The notes beneath the pieces were generated by a model that was not told the DNA's origin, searched no databases, and saw only the letters and a program-made list of their open reading frames with translations. Both the position numbers and the translations under genes were made by a program. 58,372 bases of DNA, taken from positions 1 to 58,372 of the forward strand of contig CACYTU010000008.1 in the NCBI GenBank assembly GCA_902777355.1. The letters run 5' to 3'. This DNA is from an uncultured Lachnospiraceae bacterium. Its GTDB lineage: Bacteria; Bacillota; Clostridia; Lachnospirales; Lachnospiraceae. Each line of letters opens with the position of its first letter. The stretch's first letter is position 1. Positions 22,764 through 31,695 of the stretch are shown one piece after another.

Positions 22764-23897
22764 TTGGATAAAAAAGCAATTGCGGAAATACGTAAACTGA
22801 TGACGCTGAAGAACTGCCGGATCGATCGGATCCGGGGCTGTTATGTGGACGAAAACAGAGAGATTGTAACCGAGCTGCACGAGACCTTCCTGGCTCTGGA
22901 AGAGTCCACGGTGGAAAAATATTGCGAAATCTTCAGGCAGACGCTGGGCGGAAAGCCCGGCAAAAATCTGTTTAACCTGGAGTTTCCGCTTGAAGAGGAA
23001 GCACCCGGCGGAAGGCAGGATATGCTGAACAGGCTTTTGCAGTCCGGGCTGGAAGACAAGGCCCTGGTGCGCGCCTTTTTTGACAAGGTGATCGAGACCG
23101 CGGCTTTTCCGGAGAAATATCTCATCCTCCTCGCGCACGGTGTCTATGATATCCCCGGGCGCACTTCGGACGGAATTGATATGGAAGACGCCTCTGACTA
23201 TGTCTATTCTTTTATCCTGTGCAGTCTCTGCCCCGTCATTCTTTTGAAAGAAGGGCTCTGCTATGACTCTGAGACAAGGAGTTTTCTGGACCGCAGGAAT
23301 GACTGGGCGGTTCAGCGTCCCGACACGGGATTTCTATTCCCTTCCTTTAACGACCGCGGGACAGACCTTCATCAGTCCCTGTTTTTCGCCCGCCGGCCCG
23401 ACGAGCTGCACGAGGAGATTCCTGCAGAGCTTCTGGGTTGTCCCATGCCGCTCCCCGAAGAGGATCAGCGCGGGGTCTTCAAGAACGTCGTCGAAGTCAC
23501 GCTCGGCAGGGACTGTGATTTTGAAAATGTAAAAAATGTCCACGAAGCCATTGGACAAATCGTTGAGGAAGAGAAAGACAGCGGGGAGCCCGCCAGGATC
23601 GAGAAGGTCCAGCTCCGCCGTATTCTCTATGAAAACGGCGCCCCTCAGGAATCACTGGAGACCTTTGACCAGGCCTTTGACGAAGCGGTCGGCGAAGGAG
23701 GCTCTCTGATGGCAGAGAACGTCGCTGATATCAAAAAGCTGGAGATCAAGACCCCCAGCCTGCGGATCACCGTCAAGGCGGAGATGGCCGATATGATCCG
23801 CACACGCTTTATCGACGGGGTCGAATATCTCACCATCCCCGTCGCGGACGACATAGAAGTCAACGGCATCCGCATTCTGCAGTCCAGAAAGCAGTGA
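22764..23897 (+). CDS. DUF4317 family protein
   Basis: This 377-residue soluble protein resembles the DUF4317 family found in Lachnospiraceae and relatives. It starts at TTG, 8 bases after GGAGG, giving LDKKAIAEIRKLMTLKNCRI as the N-terminus; the arrangement xIRKxxTxKxCxIDRIRGCYV is typical. Further family-like stretches are RNDWAVQRPDTGFLFPSFNDR, the VEVTLGRDCDFENVKNVHEAI segment and a C-terminal strand pair (IDGVEYLTIPVADDIEVNGI). No catalytic motif stands out and function is unknown. It is a single plus-strand gene with a strong terminator at 23986-24052. A long AT-rich repeat array lies directly upstream. Confidence 0.8.
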   Translation: MDKKAIAEIRKLMTLKNCRIDRIRGCYVDENREIVTELHETFLALEESTVEKYCEIFRQTLGGKPGKNLFNLEFPLEEEAPGGRQDMLNRLLQSGLEDKALVRAFFDKVIETAAFPEKYLILLAHGVYDIPGRTSDGIDMEDASDYVYSFILCSLCPVILLKEGLCYDSETRSFLDRRNDWAVQRPDTGFLFPSFNDRGTDLHQSLFFARRPDELHEEIPAELLGCPMPLPEEDQRGVFKNVVEVTLGRDCDFENVKNVHEAIGQIVEEEKDSGEPARIEKVQLRRILYENGAPQESLETFDQAFDEAVGEGGSLMAENVADIKKLEIKTPSLRITVKAEMADMIRTRFIDGVEYLTIPVADDIEVNGIRILQSRKQ

Positions 23898-23985
23898 CAA
23901 TTGCGGAAGAATCCGGCCGGCACCTCCCGCCCGAATCCGACGCATGACCTGACATAATTACGTTACACAGGAGCCTCAAAATAAT

Positions 23986-24052
23986 AAACGCAGCTGTTCT
24001 GTACGATCCGGCTTTCAATCAACCGGCGCCACATAACAGCTGCGTTTTTTTA
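23986..24052 (+). terminator. Intrinsic terminator of the DUF4317 gene
   Basis: AAACGCAGCTGTT (23986-23998) pairs with AACAGCTGCGTTT (24035-24047), followed by TTTTATTTTTT. Confidence 0.8.
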
Positions 24053-24071
24053 TTTTTTCATATTTTCGGAG

Positions 24072-24128
24072 ACAGGGACGGTTCTGTGTCTCCTCCTTGG
24101 GAAAAAAGGAGACACAGAACCGTCCCCT
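24072..24128. repeat. Perfect 20-bp hairpin (GACGGTTCTGTGTCTCC type)
   Basis: GGGACGGTTCTGTGTCTCCT (24075-24094) is the exact complement of AGGAGACACAGAACCGTCCC (24107-24126), with a 12-base loop. A weak echo (ACCGTCCCCTGTCTCC) is at 47471-47486. It resembles REP-type palindromes that many bacteria carry in intergenic DNA. Confidence 0.7.
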
Positions 24129-24163
24129 TCCTTTTCGAGATTTTATCCGTGTCAGTTATAGTG

Positions 24164-25834
24164 TCAGTTATAAATGACAATCGGTGTTCCGGGGACAATG
24201 TTGTTGTACAGGGTCTCAGCTACTGATGACGGCAGATTGACACAGCCGTGAGAGCCGTTCCCCTTATACTCCTCGCCGCCGAACACGGTTTTCCACCAGG
24301 CGTCATGAAGTCCCTGTCCATCATAAAAAGGCATCCAGTACTGAACCTTGGTGGTATATTTCTTCTTGCCTTCGCCGCCCTTGAGCGTCGCGGGGCTCTC
24401 TTTGAAGGCAAGGGGGAAGACGCCGCTGGCGGTCCCCTGATCCAGAGTCACATCGCCCGTCACGACATCGCTCTCAAGGAACAGCGCGCCGTTCAGGTAG
24501 TACCACATATGCTGGGCGCCGATACTGACCTCGACATAAGTGCCGTTCAGGTCATCCTGGCCGTTCCTGCTCAGATAGCAGGGATCTCCCCAGTCATTAT
24601 TGGTCAGATAAATGGGCTCTCTCTCCACGGATTGTCCGGAGAGGATATCCTGCGTAAGCTGTGCCGCCTCCGACTCTTCCAGGATCGTGTAACCATATTC
24701 GTTGAGACCTGCAGGGAAGGTCACTTCCCCGCCCCAGGAAGTGGTAAAAACGCGGTCGCGGTATCTGGTGTTGTACTTTTCCGCCAGTCCGCTGACGTAT
24801 TCCGTCACCTTTTCCTGACGGAGAGTGACTTCATCGCCCTTTATCTTGATCCAGTTCATGAAGTCCTTGAAATCAAGCGTCTCAGTCACGCTGCCAAAGA
24901 CATAGGTAATGGTCTCGTCCGCATACTCATTGAGCATACTGCACTTTTTCTGCAGACGCTTGTTTGAAGCGGTCAATTCCGGCACGATATAGAGAGACGA
25001 GGGGATGGTCCGCACTATGCTGTATCCCTCAGTCTTGTCTCCGGGCTGAGCTGCCGCCGCACTGTCCGTCTCCGCCTTTTTTCCCTCAGATGCAGCATCT
25101 GCGCTCTTCTGCTTTTCCTTCTCTCCCTCAGGTGCAGCATCTGCTTTCTTCTGCTCTGCTTTTTCCCCATCGGAAGGAGGCGCCGCGGGAGTCTGTTCCT
25201 CCGACGTATTGCCGGATTGAGCAGATGCCTTGCCGTCAGGATCGGTTTTGGTCACAAATACCACATCGATCTCTTTCTTCAGCCATTCGCGAAGATCCTT
25301 GTCGTGCAGCTTGGTACCCTGCACCTCCGGCTGGATAATGCATTTTCCCTCTTCATCGCTGTAGACGATCTTGGCGTTAGTGTTCTCCTTACGCTTAGCG
25401 GTGAACGCTTTTTTCGTAACTGCCTTTTTGTAAGTATCCTCTGAGAAAGTAAAGGGTATATCCAGGGAAAACTCATTGCCGTTGACAAGGCTCTGCATAA
25501 GCGTGTCTCTGTCCGTCTTCTCTGATTCCATAAATCCGGTGAGAGAAGCTTCAAAAGCCTCTTCATCCAGCGCATAGCCCAGTTCGGGCAGAGTAGCCCG
25601 GAAGATTTCCTTTCCGTCCTCCATAAGGACCACTTCTCCGGCAGCAATCTCCGAGGCATAGCCGGCAGTCACCTGAGCAGGGGTCTGCCCGGAAACATCC
25701 TTTCCGTTGACGACTGATCCCTGCAGAAAAGCATTTCCTCTCTGAAGCGAACCCATATAGTAAGCGCCTGCGCCCGCAAAGGTAGCCAGCGCCGCGATTA
25801 TGACCAGTATCCCTAAAAAAATTCCTTTTTTCAT
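24164..25834 (-). CDS. L,D-transpeptidase (YkuD) with peptidoglycan-binding-like front
   Basis: This 556-residue enzyme probably crosslinks peptidoglycan through 3-3 bonds or attaches proteins to it. An N-terminal membrane anchor (GIFLGILVIIAALATFAGAGAYYMG) is followed by a VanW/PG_binding_4-type region (VVNGKDVSGQTPAQVTAGYA) repeated in degenerate form. A low-complexity insert of about 65 residues (EQKKADAAPEGEKEKQKSAD and similar) and a second binding-type region follow, then a C-terminal YkuD domain. The latter shows YVEVSIGAQHMWYYLNGAL, then VVTGDVTLDQGTASGVFPL and the catalytic H...GSHGCVNLP motif near the end, with the nucleophile cysteine intact. No stop or frame problem. Single gene; a 12-bp repeat array lies just upstream. 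Confidence 0.92.
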   Translation of the reverse strand: MKKGIFLGILVIIAALATFAGAGAYYMGSLQRGNAFLQGSVVNGKDVSGQTPAQVTAGYASEIAAGEVVLMEDGKEIFRATLPELGYALDEEAFEASLTGFMESEKTDRDTLMQSLVNGNEFSLDIPFTFSEDTYKKAVTKKAFTAKRKENTNAKIVYSDEEGKCIIQPEVQGTKLHDKDLREWLKKEIDVVFVTKTDPDGKASAQSGNTSEEQTPAAPPSDGEKAEQKKADAAPEGEKEKQKSADAASEGKKAETDSAAAAQPGDKTEGYSIVRTIPSSLYIVPELTASNKRLQKKCSMLNEYADETITYVFGSVTETLDFKDFMNWIKIKGDEVTLRQEKVTEYVSGLAEKYNTRYRDRVFTTSWGGEVTFPAGLNEYGYTILEESEAAQLTQDILSGQSVEREPIYLTNNDWGDPCYLSRNGQDDLNGTYVEVSIGAQHMWYYLNGALFLESDVVTGDVTLDQGTASGVFPLAFKESPATLKGGEGKKKYTTKVQYWMPFYDGQGLHDAWWKTVFGGEEYKGNGSHGCVNLPSSVAETLYNNIVPGTPIVIYN

Positions 25835-26690
25835 TTAATACTAAAAACCTCTATTCTCAATAACAGTCTCACTAATAGTATCAATAATAGTATCACTGAT
25901 AGTATCAATAATAGTACCAATAGCAGTCTCACTGATAGTATCAATAATAGTATCACTGACAGTACCAATAATAGCATCAATATAGTTGCATCAATATAGT
26001 TTATAGTTCGACTCTTACGCAAGTTACCCACACTCTGCAATCAGGAATGTCACATCATTATATCACGACTGTTTTTTTTATCCACTAAAAATCTCATTTG
26101 TTTTCCAAAGATTCTCTTAAAATACATTGGCGAAATACATGAACACATGAAACGGTACATTAAAAAAGGACTTCAATGCCCAAAAACATAAAAACAGGAA
26201 TCATACAAAACATATGAAATCATAAATAAAGCACATAAATGCATAAACGATCACGCAGAAGTCCGGATCCTGAGCGGGAACACGCCTTCCTTGAAATCCT
26301 CTCCGGAATGCCGTTCTCAGGCTGTTACATAGAAACCTTGCTTTGCCTGCTGTTTTTGTGCATTTTCACTATCATATTACCTCACTGCCCTTTTAGCAGC
26401 CTTATTTTCCACTGTCTTTTTAGTAAAATTGTATATTTTTTGTTGTTTTTCCCACTTACATGAAATCGATTTCAGTTGTACAATGCTCGCATCAGAGATG
26501 AAACAGAGAGACGCCGGCAGGCCCATTTCACAAAGCATGCGGCAATCCGAAAAATCTCTGATGCGCATATGCGCAGCATCTATTTTACAGCGTGCGGTTC
26601 TGCCGCCTGCTGCACCCCCGGAAGAAAAACCGCACCCGCGGTTTTAACCGGAGCTCTAAGCACCTCATGATGTAGAAAGGAGGTACTGAA
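25835..26690. other. AT-rich intergenic region with 12-bp array
   Basis: About 850 bases. The first 150 are a 12-bp repeat; 26090-26240 is A-rich with loosely repeated ACATAAA and ACATGAA words; the remainder up to the 80-residue gene shows a foldable AAACCGC...GCGGTTT segment (26625-26645). Small frames here are low-complexity and unsupported. Confidence 0.5.
25852..25998. repeat. 12-bp minisatellite, about ten units
   Basis: Units alternate ATAGTATCAATA and ATAGTATCACTG. On the minus strand they read as repeated LLLILSV, a hydrophobic frame that is most likely accidental. Confidence 0.8.
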
Positions 26691-26933
26691 ATGTTTGATG
26701 TTATGAAATATGCAGCCGACCATCAGGTTGAGGTTGACGTCCGTCCCGGTACACACCCTGTTGTCTGGGAGATTTTCATCAGAGACAGAGGCCTTGATCT
26801 TGTAGAGTTCACACAGATCCTTGACCGTGAACTTGAGCGCCAGCACAACATTGATCTGTATCTGGAAAAGCGCTGTGACGCAATGATGGCGGAAATCACC
26901 GAGGTCAGACGTCTTAACAAAAGAATCGCCTGA
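26691..26933 (+). CDS. Small 80-residue protein, unknown
   Basis: This 80-residue soluble acidic protein starts MFDVMKYAADHQVEVDVRPG and continues with VVWEIFIRDRGLDLVEFTQIL and a long helix to the end (ERQHNIDLYLEKRCDAMMAE). The excellent ribosome site GAAAGGAGGT at 7 bases and normal codon use make it a real gene. I recognise no family; the front half could form a small beta-alpha fold and the tail a coiled coil. No neighbours in the same direction, so context says nothing. Confidence 0.65.
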   Translation: MFDVMKYAADHQVEVDVRPGTHPVVWEIFIRDRGLDLVEFTQILDRELERQHNIDLYLEKRCDAMMAEITEVRRLNKRIA

Positions 26934-27625
26934 TATCTAAAAGAAAAAATGCCTGAGTTCGTCGGGCAGCACGCGTGAACAGCAAAACATATTTACAGGC
27001 AGCTGCTCCGCAGAAGTGCGTATTGCCGCTTCATCGTTTTATTTCAACTGAATACTTTACAATTTTTGATTATATAAATACTTTTATTTATTCTTATATA
27101 CCTTAATATCGTATATCAAGCCACATTCTATTGTGACGGAGTATCTGTGAAAATACTCGCGAAAGACGGTCCGCCGTGCTTTTCGAACGGGAGATCACAG
27201 ATCAGAATCTTACAGCGGGGCTGTTCGCGCATAGCGGCAGCCTCTTTTTTTTGCGAAAAACAGGTTTTTCCCTGATTTAAAGCATCTGAAACCGTTAAAA
27301 AGAGACAGAAACACAATCTTCCACTCACCGGAATCCGCTTTCTGTCTCTACTTTGGTGTTTTTTATCGGCTTTTGTCAGCCAAATGTCTTTACGCCGGAT
27401 CATGCGAAAAAACTCCCCCGGTTTCAGTTGGGGATTTTCTCTGACCTGCAGGCCGCTGCTATGACCGGCGGTCCTCTGCTGCGGCGGCCGCCTGTCAGTT
27501 GCTATAACCGGCGGTCTGCGATTCAGCCTGCTGCTGTGGAGGAGGTCCGCGGCCGCCTGCCAGTTGCTTTAACCGGCGATCTGCGATTCAGCCTGCTGCT
27601 GTAGAGGCGGTCTGCGGCCGCCTGT
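26934..27625. other. Intergenic region with terminator and 66-bp repeat
   Basis: There is no supported gene. An AT-rich block lies at 27045-27115, a hairpin at 27301-27349 and a GC-rich 66-bp repeat at 27450-27628. A 91-residue minus frame (27128-27403) spans the hairpin and looks random. Confidence 0.5.
27297..27349. terminator. Bidirectional terminator
   Basis: AGAGACAGAAA and TTTCTGTCTCT form the stem. On the minus strand it is followed by TTTTTAACGG, on the plus strand by ACTTTGGTGTTTTTT. It could end both the sugar ATPase transcript and the 80-residue gene. Confidence 0.55.
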
Positions 27626-27628
27626 TTA
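27450..27628. repeat. 66-bp GC-rich minisatellite
   Basis: About 2.7 units spaced 66 bp (for example GCCTGCTGCTGT at 27525 and 27591), each with CGGCCGCCTG and TAACCGGCG. The array ends within a few bases of the 3' end of the sugar ATPase gene, directly overlapping its stop region. Confidence 0.8.
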
Positions 27629-28741
27629 ATTGGCAATGGCCTCCTCTGTATCCTTATCAAAAATATGGATCTTGTCAATGTCAAAGGAAACAGTCAGCTT
27701 GTCTCCGGGACGAACCCTGGTGTCAGATTCCACACGCGCTGTCACTGCGCTGCTCCCCAGTTCGAAATAGAGAAAGACCTCCGCTCCGAGCAGTTCGTAC
27801 ACGTCGCAGGTCACCTGGAAGTCAAATCCCTGATTCCCGAATGCAAAACTCTCTTTTTTTTCGAAAATGTCCTCCGGGCGGATTCCGAGAATGACGCTCC
27901 TGCCGTCCCACTCTCCGTCGATGAGGGGTTTCGCTTTTTCTTCAGGGAGGGGAATACTCTGTCCCTCAAGTTCAAGAAATGCCCTGGCGCCCGAAATACG
28001 CACTGTCGCATCGAGGAAATTCATCTGAGGAGAGCCCATGAATCCCGCCACAAACAGGTTGCAGGGTTTTTCATACAGATTCTGAGGAGAGTCGATCTGC
28101 TGCACTACGCCGTCTTTCATGACGACGATCCGGGTTCCCAGTGTCATGGCCTCCGTCTGGTCATGTGTGACATAAATGATCGTGGTGCCCAGTCGCTGGT
28201 GGAGTTTGGCAATTTCCGCCCTCATCTGGACACGGAGTTTGGCGTCCAGGTTGGAGAGGGGCTCGTCCATAAGGAATACCTTGGGCTTGCGGACGATCGC
28301 CCTGCCCATGGCAACACGCTGCTTCTGGCCGCCTGACAGGGCCTTGGGCTTGCGGTTGAGGAGTTCGGTCAGGTCCAGGATCCTGGCAGCCTCCCTGACT
28401 GCCCGGTCGATTTCCTTTCTCGGAACCTTATGAAGCTTCAGGCCGAAGGCCATATTGTCATAGACCGTCAGATGGGGGTACAGGGCATAGTTCTGGAAGA
28501 CCATGGCGATGTCTCTGTCCTTTGGTTCCACATCGTTCATATACTTGCCGTCGATGCGCAGCTCGCCGGAAGTGATGTCCTCAAGTCCTGCAATCATGCG
28601 AAGAGTCGTGGTTTTCCCGCAGCCTGACGGGCCTACGAAAATAATGAATTCCTGATCCGCGATCTCCATATTGAAATCTATGACAGCATGAACTCCGTTC
28701 GGATACACTTTGTTGACATCTTTGAGCGATATACTTGCCAT
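27626..28741 (-). CDS. Sugar ABC transporter ATPase (MsmK/UgpC family)
   Basis: This 371-residue ATP-binding subunit of carbohydrate ABC importers probably energises several sugar permeases, as MsmK does in streptococci. The ATP site is complete: Walker A GPSGCGKTT (about 38), Q-loop in MVFQNYALYPHLTV, signature LSGGQKQRVAMGRAI (about 135), Walker B VFLMDEPLSNLDA and the switch histidine in IIYVTHDQTEAM. From about residue 235 it carries the TOBE/OB regulatory domain (FVAGFMGSPQMNF, ILGIRPEDI, VELLGAEVFLYFEL-like). No permease or binding-protein gene is adjacent, which fits a shared ATPase. The ATG has GGAGG 7 bases upstream. The next upstream gene (YesL-like) is 190 bp away with a 13-bp repeat between. 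Confidence 0.94.
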   Translation of the reverse strand: MASISLKDVNKVYPNGVHAVIDFNMEIADQEFIIFVGPSGCGKTTTLRMIAGLEDITSGELRIDGKYMNDVEPKDRDIAMVFQNYALYPHLTVYDNMAFGLKLHKVPRKEIDRAVREAARILDLTELLNRKPKALSGGQKQRVAMGRAIVRKPKVFLMDEPLSNLDAKLRVQMRAEIAKLHQRLGTTIIYVTHDQTEAMTLGTRIVVMKDGVVQQIDSPQNLYEKPCNLFVAGFMGSPQMNFLDATVRISGARAFLELEGQSIPLPEEKAKPLIDGEWDGRSVILGIRPEDIFEKKESFAFGNQGFDFQVTCDVYELLGAEVFLYFELGSSAVTARVESDTRVRPGDKLTVSFDIDKIHIFDKDTEEAIAN

Positions 28742-28843
28742 TTTATTTCCTCCACGGTCAGGCAGGCCAGGATGCAGAATATAAATAAATAAAAATGAAT
28801 AAACATAAGATTCTACAGCAGGAACCTTTTTTGTCCGGCTTCC

Positions 28844-28883
28844 TGAAACTGTCTTATGAAACTGTCTTATGAAACTGTCTTCC
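28844..28883. repeat. 13-bp triplet repeat
   Basis: Three units TGAAACTGTCTTA, TGAAACTGTCTTA and TGAAACTGTCTTC lie in the 190-bp gap upstream of the sugar ATPase. Confidence 0.8.
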
Positions 28884-28930
28884 TGATCTGCCTTCTCTCA
28901 CCCTCACCTGTCTAATTCCGGCTCAGGTTT

Positions 28931-29569
28931 TCATCCGGATTGTGATTTTATTTTTTCCTCTATTTTCAAAAAAACCGGGCTGTACATCAGCGCGCACAAA
29001 AAGCCGGGTCCGGTCAGGCCGAACAGCATTTCCACAGGCAGAAAGGCGGGAATGATCCTGGCCGCCGCCGGAAAGGAGAGTGTGACCAGAGCCATGACCA
29101 GAGTCCGGGGCGGAGAAGATATAGCCAGCCGGGCTGCGTTGCGGATGGTTCCCGCCACTGTATTCTCAAAACGCGCAAGGAGGGGAAACACATACAAAAA
29201 AACAAGTGCGGCAAATATCCCTGCGCCCGCCAGCATGTACCTGACAAAGATAAGAAAGCTCCGGCCGGTGCCGTCTGAGTCGCCTGTCAGGAAAAAATCC
29301 AGGACCAGCAGGGCGGCAAACAGAAGAAACAGGCTCCAGACAGCTGTCGCCTGACGAAAATTCTGCCTGAAAGAACGCAGAAAATCCGCAGTTATATATC
29401 CCTCCTCCTGTCTCACGATTTTCAGGAGGACGTAATGCATAGCAGTCATGGCCGCCCCCGCCGTGATTACCGGAACACAGCACAGAAGGGTGATCAGATT
29501 CAGAATCGCCAGGTCCGCTATGATGGCAAGCGTTCCCATCAGGGGGCCTTCCGGATCAAAAATACTCAC
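28931..29569 (-). CDS. YesL-like (DUF624) membrane protein
   Basis: This 212-residue membrane protein with about five helices matches the YesL/DUF624 family, often found beside carbohydrate ABC importers. The front motif IADLAILNLITLLCCVPVITAGAAMTAMHYVLLK is the family hallmark; it is followed by a soluble loop (REEGYITADFLRSFRQNFRQA in slightly varied form) and further helices. It starts at GTG with AGAGG 9 bases upstream, and only one base separates it from the stop of the secreted Lys/Glu-rich gene, so they are coupled. Role unknown; the sugar ATPase downstream is consistent with a transport-linked job. Confidence 0.8.
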   Translation of the reverse strand: MSIFDPEGPLMGTLAIIADLAILNLITLLCCVPVITAGAAMTAMHYVLLKIVRQEEGYITADFLRSFRQNFRQATAVWSLFLLFAALLVLDFFLTGDSDGTGRSFLIFVRYMLAGAGIFAALVFLYVFPLLARFENTVAGTIRNAARLAISSPPRTLVMALVTLSFPAAARIIPAFLPVEMLFGLTGPGFLCALMYSPVFLKIEEKIKSQSG

Positions 29570-29570
29570 G

Positions 29571-30806
29571 CTATCTGACCTCTTCTTTCACCTTTTCCGC
29601 CGTCTCGTTGATTTCCTTTACAGCGTAATCCGCCGCTGCCTCAGCCGCCTTATCGATTGCTTCATCTACTTTTTTCGAAGCTTCTTCCCTGACTTTTTCC
29701 TTCACCCGGTCGACTCCGCCCGCAGCTCTTTCGTAGAGGGGAGTGTCTTCACTTTTCCTGACCTTCACGCTGCTGTCTTTGCCGGATCCACTGTCTCCGG
29801 AATCATTTTTCCCGGATTCTTCCTTTTGAGCTTCTTCCTTTTGGGATTCTTCCTTTTGGGATTCTTCCTTTTGAGCTTCTTCCTTTTGAGCTTCTTCCTT
29901 TTGGGGTTCTCCCTTTTGAGATTCCACTTTTGGGGATTCGTCTGTTCCGGATTCTTCAGTTCCGGATCCTTCTTTTTGTGACTTATCTTGCCGGGATCCG
30001 CCCTTATCGGAAGTATCTTTTCCGGAATCATCTTTTCCGGAATCATCTTTTCCGGAATCATTTTTCCCGGAATTCTCTTTATCGGAAGTTTCGTTCCCGG
30101 AACCCTCGTTCCCGGATCCGGTGTCAGTTCCTGCTCCGGACGCCTTTTCGATCAGTTTTCCCGTATTCTCTTTTAAATCCTCAGCTGCCTTGCCGATCTT
30201 CTCCCTGTTTTCTCTTCGGCTGATTATATCCCAGAGTCTCTCTGCCATTTTTTCAGGAGAGAATCCGAGTTCATCCAGTTTGCTGATGGCTTCCGCCAGC
30301 TTTTTCTTCTCTGCATCCGCATCAAAATGATAGTCTTTTATAAACTGCGGGATCTCGAAGTTCTTTTTGGATTTCTTTTTGGAAGTCTTCTCTTCGTCCG
30401 GATTATCGTGCCCTGAAGGCATCATCAGACCGCCCTGTTCGGGCGGGTCTCTGAAAGCCTTCCCTTTGATCTTCCCGAAAGGATCAATTCTTTCAGGAAC
30501 AGGGCTTGCAGAAACAGCGCTTGCAGAAACAGCGCTTGCAGAAACAGGTCTTACAGAAACAAGGCTTACATTAGCAGATTTTACAGGATCAGCTTTTACA
30601 GAATCAGATTTTACAGAAAAAGGTCTTGCGGGGCCAAATCTTGCGGGAACAAATCTTTCTTCTGATACAAGCTGAGCGGCCTCTGTCATCCGTCCCGGGA
30701 TCCGATCTGTTTCTGCCGCGTGGACAGCAAGTGCCGAAGCGGGTCTGAGGGCCAGGAAGAGTGCCAGGAGCAGGATCAGCCCGCCATATCTTTTTTTCTT
30801 TCTCAT
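29571..30806 (-). CDS. Secreted Lys/Glu/Ser-rich repeat protein
   Basis: This 411-residue secreted protein has a Sec signal (KKKRYGGLILLLALFLALRPASALAVHA). The mature part has three zones. Residues 50-110 are serine/valine-rich with repeated VSASAV and SVKADPVKS. A middle globular-looking part (about 150-240) is charged, with FDADAEKKKLAEAISKLDELG and GFSPEKMAERLWDIISRREN. From about 255 to 360 there are repeats of SGKDDSGKD and then SQKEEAQKEE. The tail is amphipathic and alanine-rich (KKVDEAIDKAAEAAADYAVKE), possibly membrane- or wall-associating. I chose ATG 30806 (MRKKK) because GAGAGGT lies 9 bases upstream; ATGs at 30815 and 30860 are in frame. It overlaps nothing known, and its stop nearly abuts the YesL-like gene. 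Confidence 0.65.
   Translation of the reverse strand: MRKKKRYGGLILLLALFLALRPASALAVHAAETDRIPGRMTEAAQLVSEERFVPARFGPARPFSVKSDSVKADPVKSANVSLVSVRPVSASAVSASAVSASPVPERIDPFGKIKGKAFRDPPEQGGLMMPSGHDNPDEEKTSKKKSKKNFEIPQFIKDYHFDADAEKKKLAEAISKLDELGFSPEKMAERLWDIISRRENREKIGKAAEDLKENTGKLIEKASGAGTDTGSGNEGSGNETSDKENSGKNDSGKDDSGKDDSGKDTSDKGGSRQDKSQKEGSGTEESGTDESPKVESQKGEPQKEEAQKEEAQKEESQKEESQKEEAQKEESGKNDSGDSGSGKDSSVKVRKSEDTPLYERAAGGVDRVKEKVREEASKKVDEAIDKAAEAAADYAVKEINETAEKVKEEVR
29795..30095 (-). repeat. In-frame charged repeats of the secreted protein
   Basis: Units of 15-18 bp encode SQKEE/AQKEE (about nine in a row) and SGKDD/SGKND units. Neighbouring copies are identical at the DNA level. Confidence 0.75.
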
Positions 30807-30921
30807 CTTCAGCATACCTCTCACCGGTTCCTGAAAAATACCGGTTCCTGCACCATGCATGCCCGATCTTCACCGGCTCCTCGTGCGCGAGGCATTTCTG
30901 TTCCTGCCAGCAGATACAGGA

Positions 30922-31401
30922 TCACTGCACCGGACAGTTCATGCCGAATTCTTCACAGAGGGAGACAAAGCGGGCCTGTTCTTTTTCCTTGACTGCCTTG
31001 GAGAGGTCATTCATGCAGTGGTGGATCACGTCTGCGTCTTTGAGAGCCTCATCCATGGTGCTGTCCACAATGAGCTTGTCATCATGGTGATAGATTGCGG
31101 AGCAGATGGCATCGGTCTCTTCCTGGTTCGTTAGGCCGAGCTCTCCCAGGATCTGTCTTGCCAGATCCGCGCCCTTGTGCGCATGGTCATCATAGGAACC
31201 TGTTTTGTATGCATGCAGGTCATGAAGCATGGCAGCCATAGACAGGAGTTCCGCGTCCAGACCGCGTTTCTGAGCGATCATAGTGGCTGCCAGCGATACA
31301 CCGTAGAGATGCGCAACGGCACCGGTGCGCTTGTCCGGGTTTTCCATGCGGTTGATCTCCGCATCCACAATCTTCCTGAGTTCTTTCAGCCTTCCCATCA
31401 T
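30922..31401 (-). CDS. HD domain phosphohydrolase
   Basis: This 159-residue single-domain HD protein probably hydrolyses a phosphate ester or nucleotide. The metal-site pattern is complete: H in GAVAHLYGVS (about residue 31), HD in AAMLHDLHAYK (about 60), H in DDHAHKGADLA, and a late D in LKDADVIHHCMND. The layout AAMLHDLH...YDDHAHKGADLA...AIYHHDDK matches the small YedJ-like HD group. Substrate unknown. The ATG pair at 31399-31401 follows GATGAGGT. It lies about 115 bp upstream of the secreted Lys/Glu-rich gene, in the same direction. Confidence 0.8.
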   Translation of the reverse strand: MMGRLKELRKIVDAEINRMENPDKRTGAVAHLYGVSLAATMIAQKRGLDAELLSMAAMLHDLHAYKTGSYDDHAHKGADLARQILGELGLTNQEETDAICSAIYHHDDKLIVDSTMDEALKDADVIHHCMNDLSKAVKEKEQARFVSLCEEFGMNCPVQ

Positions 31402-31695
31402 TATACCTCATCCTATTCATTTACTTTGTGAACATTTGGTTTTTTCTGTCTGCGCGGCGGAGCCTGTATGGCCCTTATTCAGAAAAAATATATCTGCAGA
31501 CAGCCTGCACGTGACGCAATTCAAAAAATGATTGTCTGTAAATGGCCTGTATGAGCAGCAATTCAGCAACAAATACTGATAAACGAAGACTTCACCGCCG
31601 CCTGGTCTCAGGTATCTCAGCAGTGAAGTCCACCGCCGCCCTCCAGTCCGGAATGTACCGGCCGGGAGGGCGTCAAAAATGTTTCAAATGATTGA
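31402..31695. other. Gap between metG and the HD gene with two hairpins
   Basis: On the minus strand GACTTCAC/GTGAAGTC (31588-31595, 31623-31630) and CCCTCC.../GGAGGG (31639-31670) can fold just after the metG stop; the first is followed by TTCGTTT. They are weak candidates for a metG terminator. Nothing else is seen. Confidence 0.4.

Noticed and set aside
25831-26040. 69-residue hydrophobic minus frame upstream of the L,D-transpeptidase
   Set aside because: It comes from a 12-bp repeat read as LLLILSV; the pattern is accidental and has no ribosome site.
27128-27403. 91-residue minus frame
   Set aside because: It reads through a terminator hairpin and has no ribosome site or domain.
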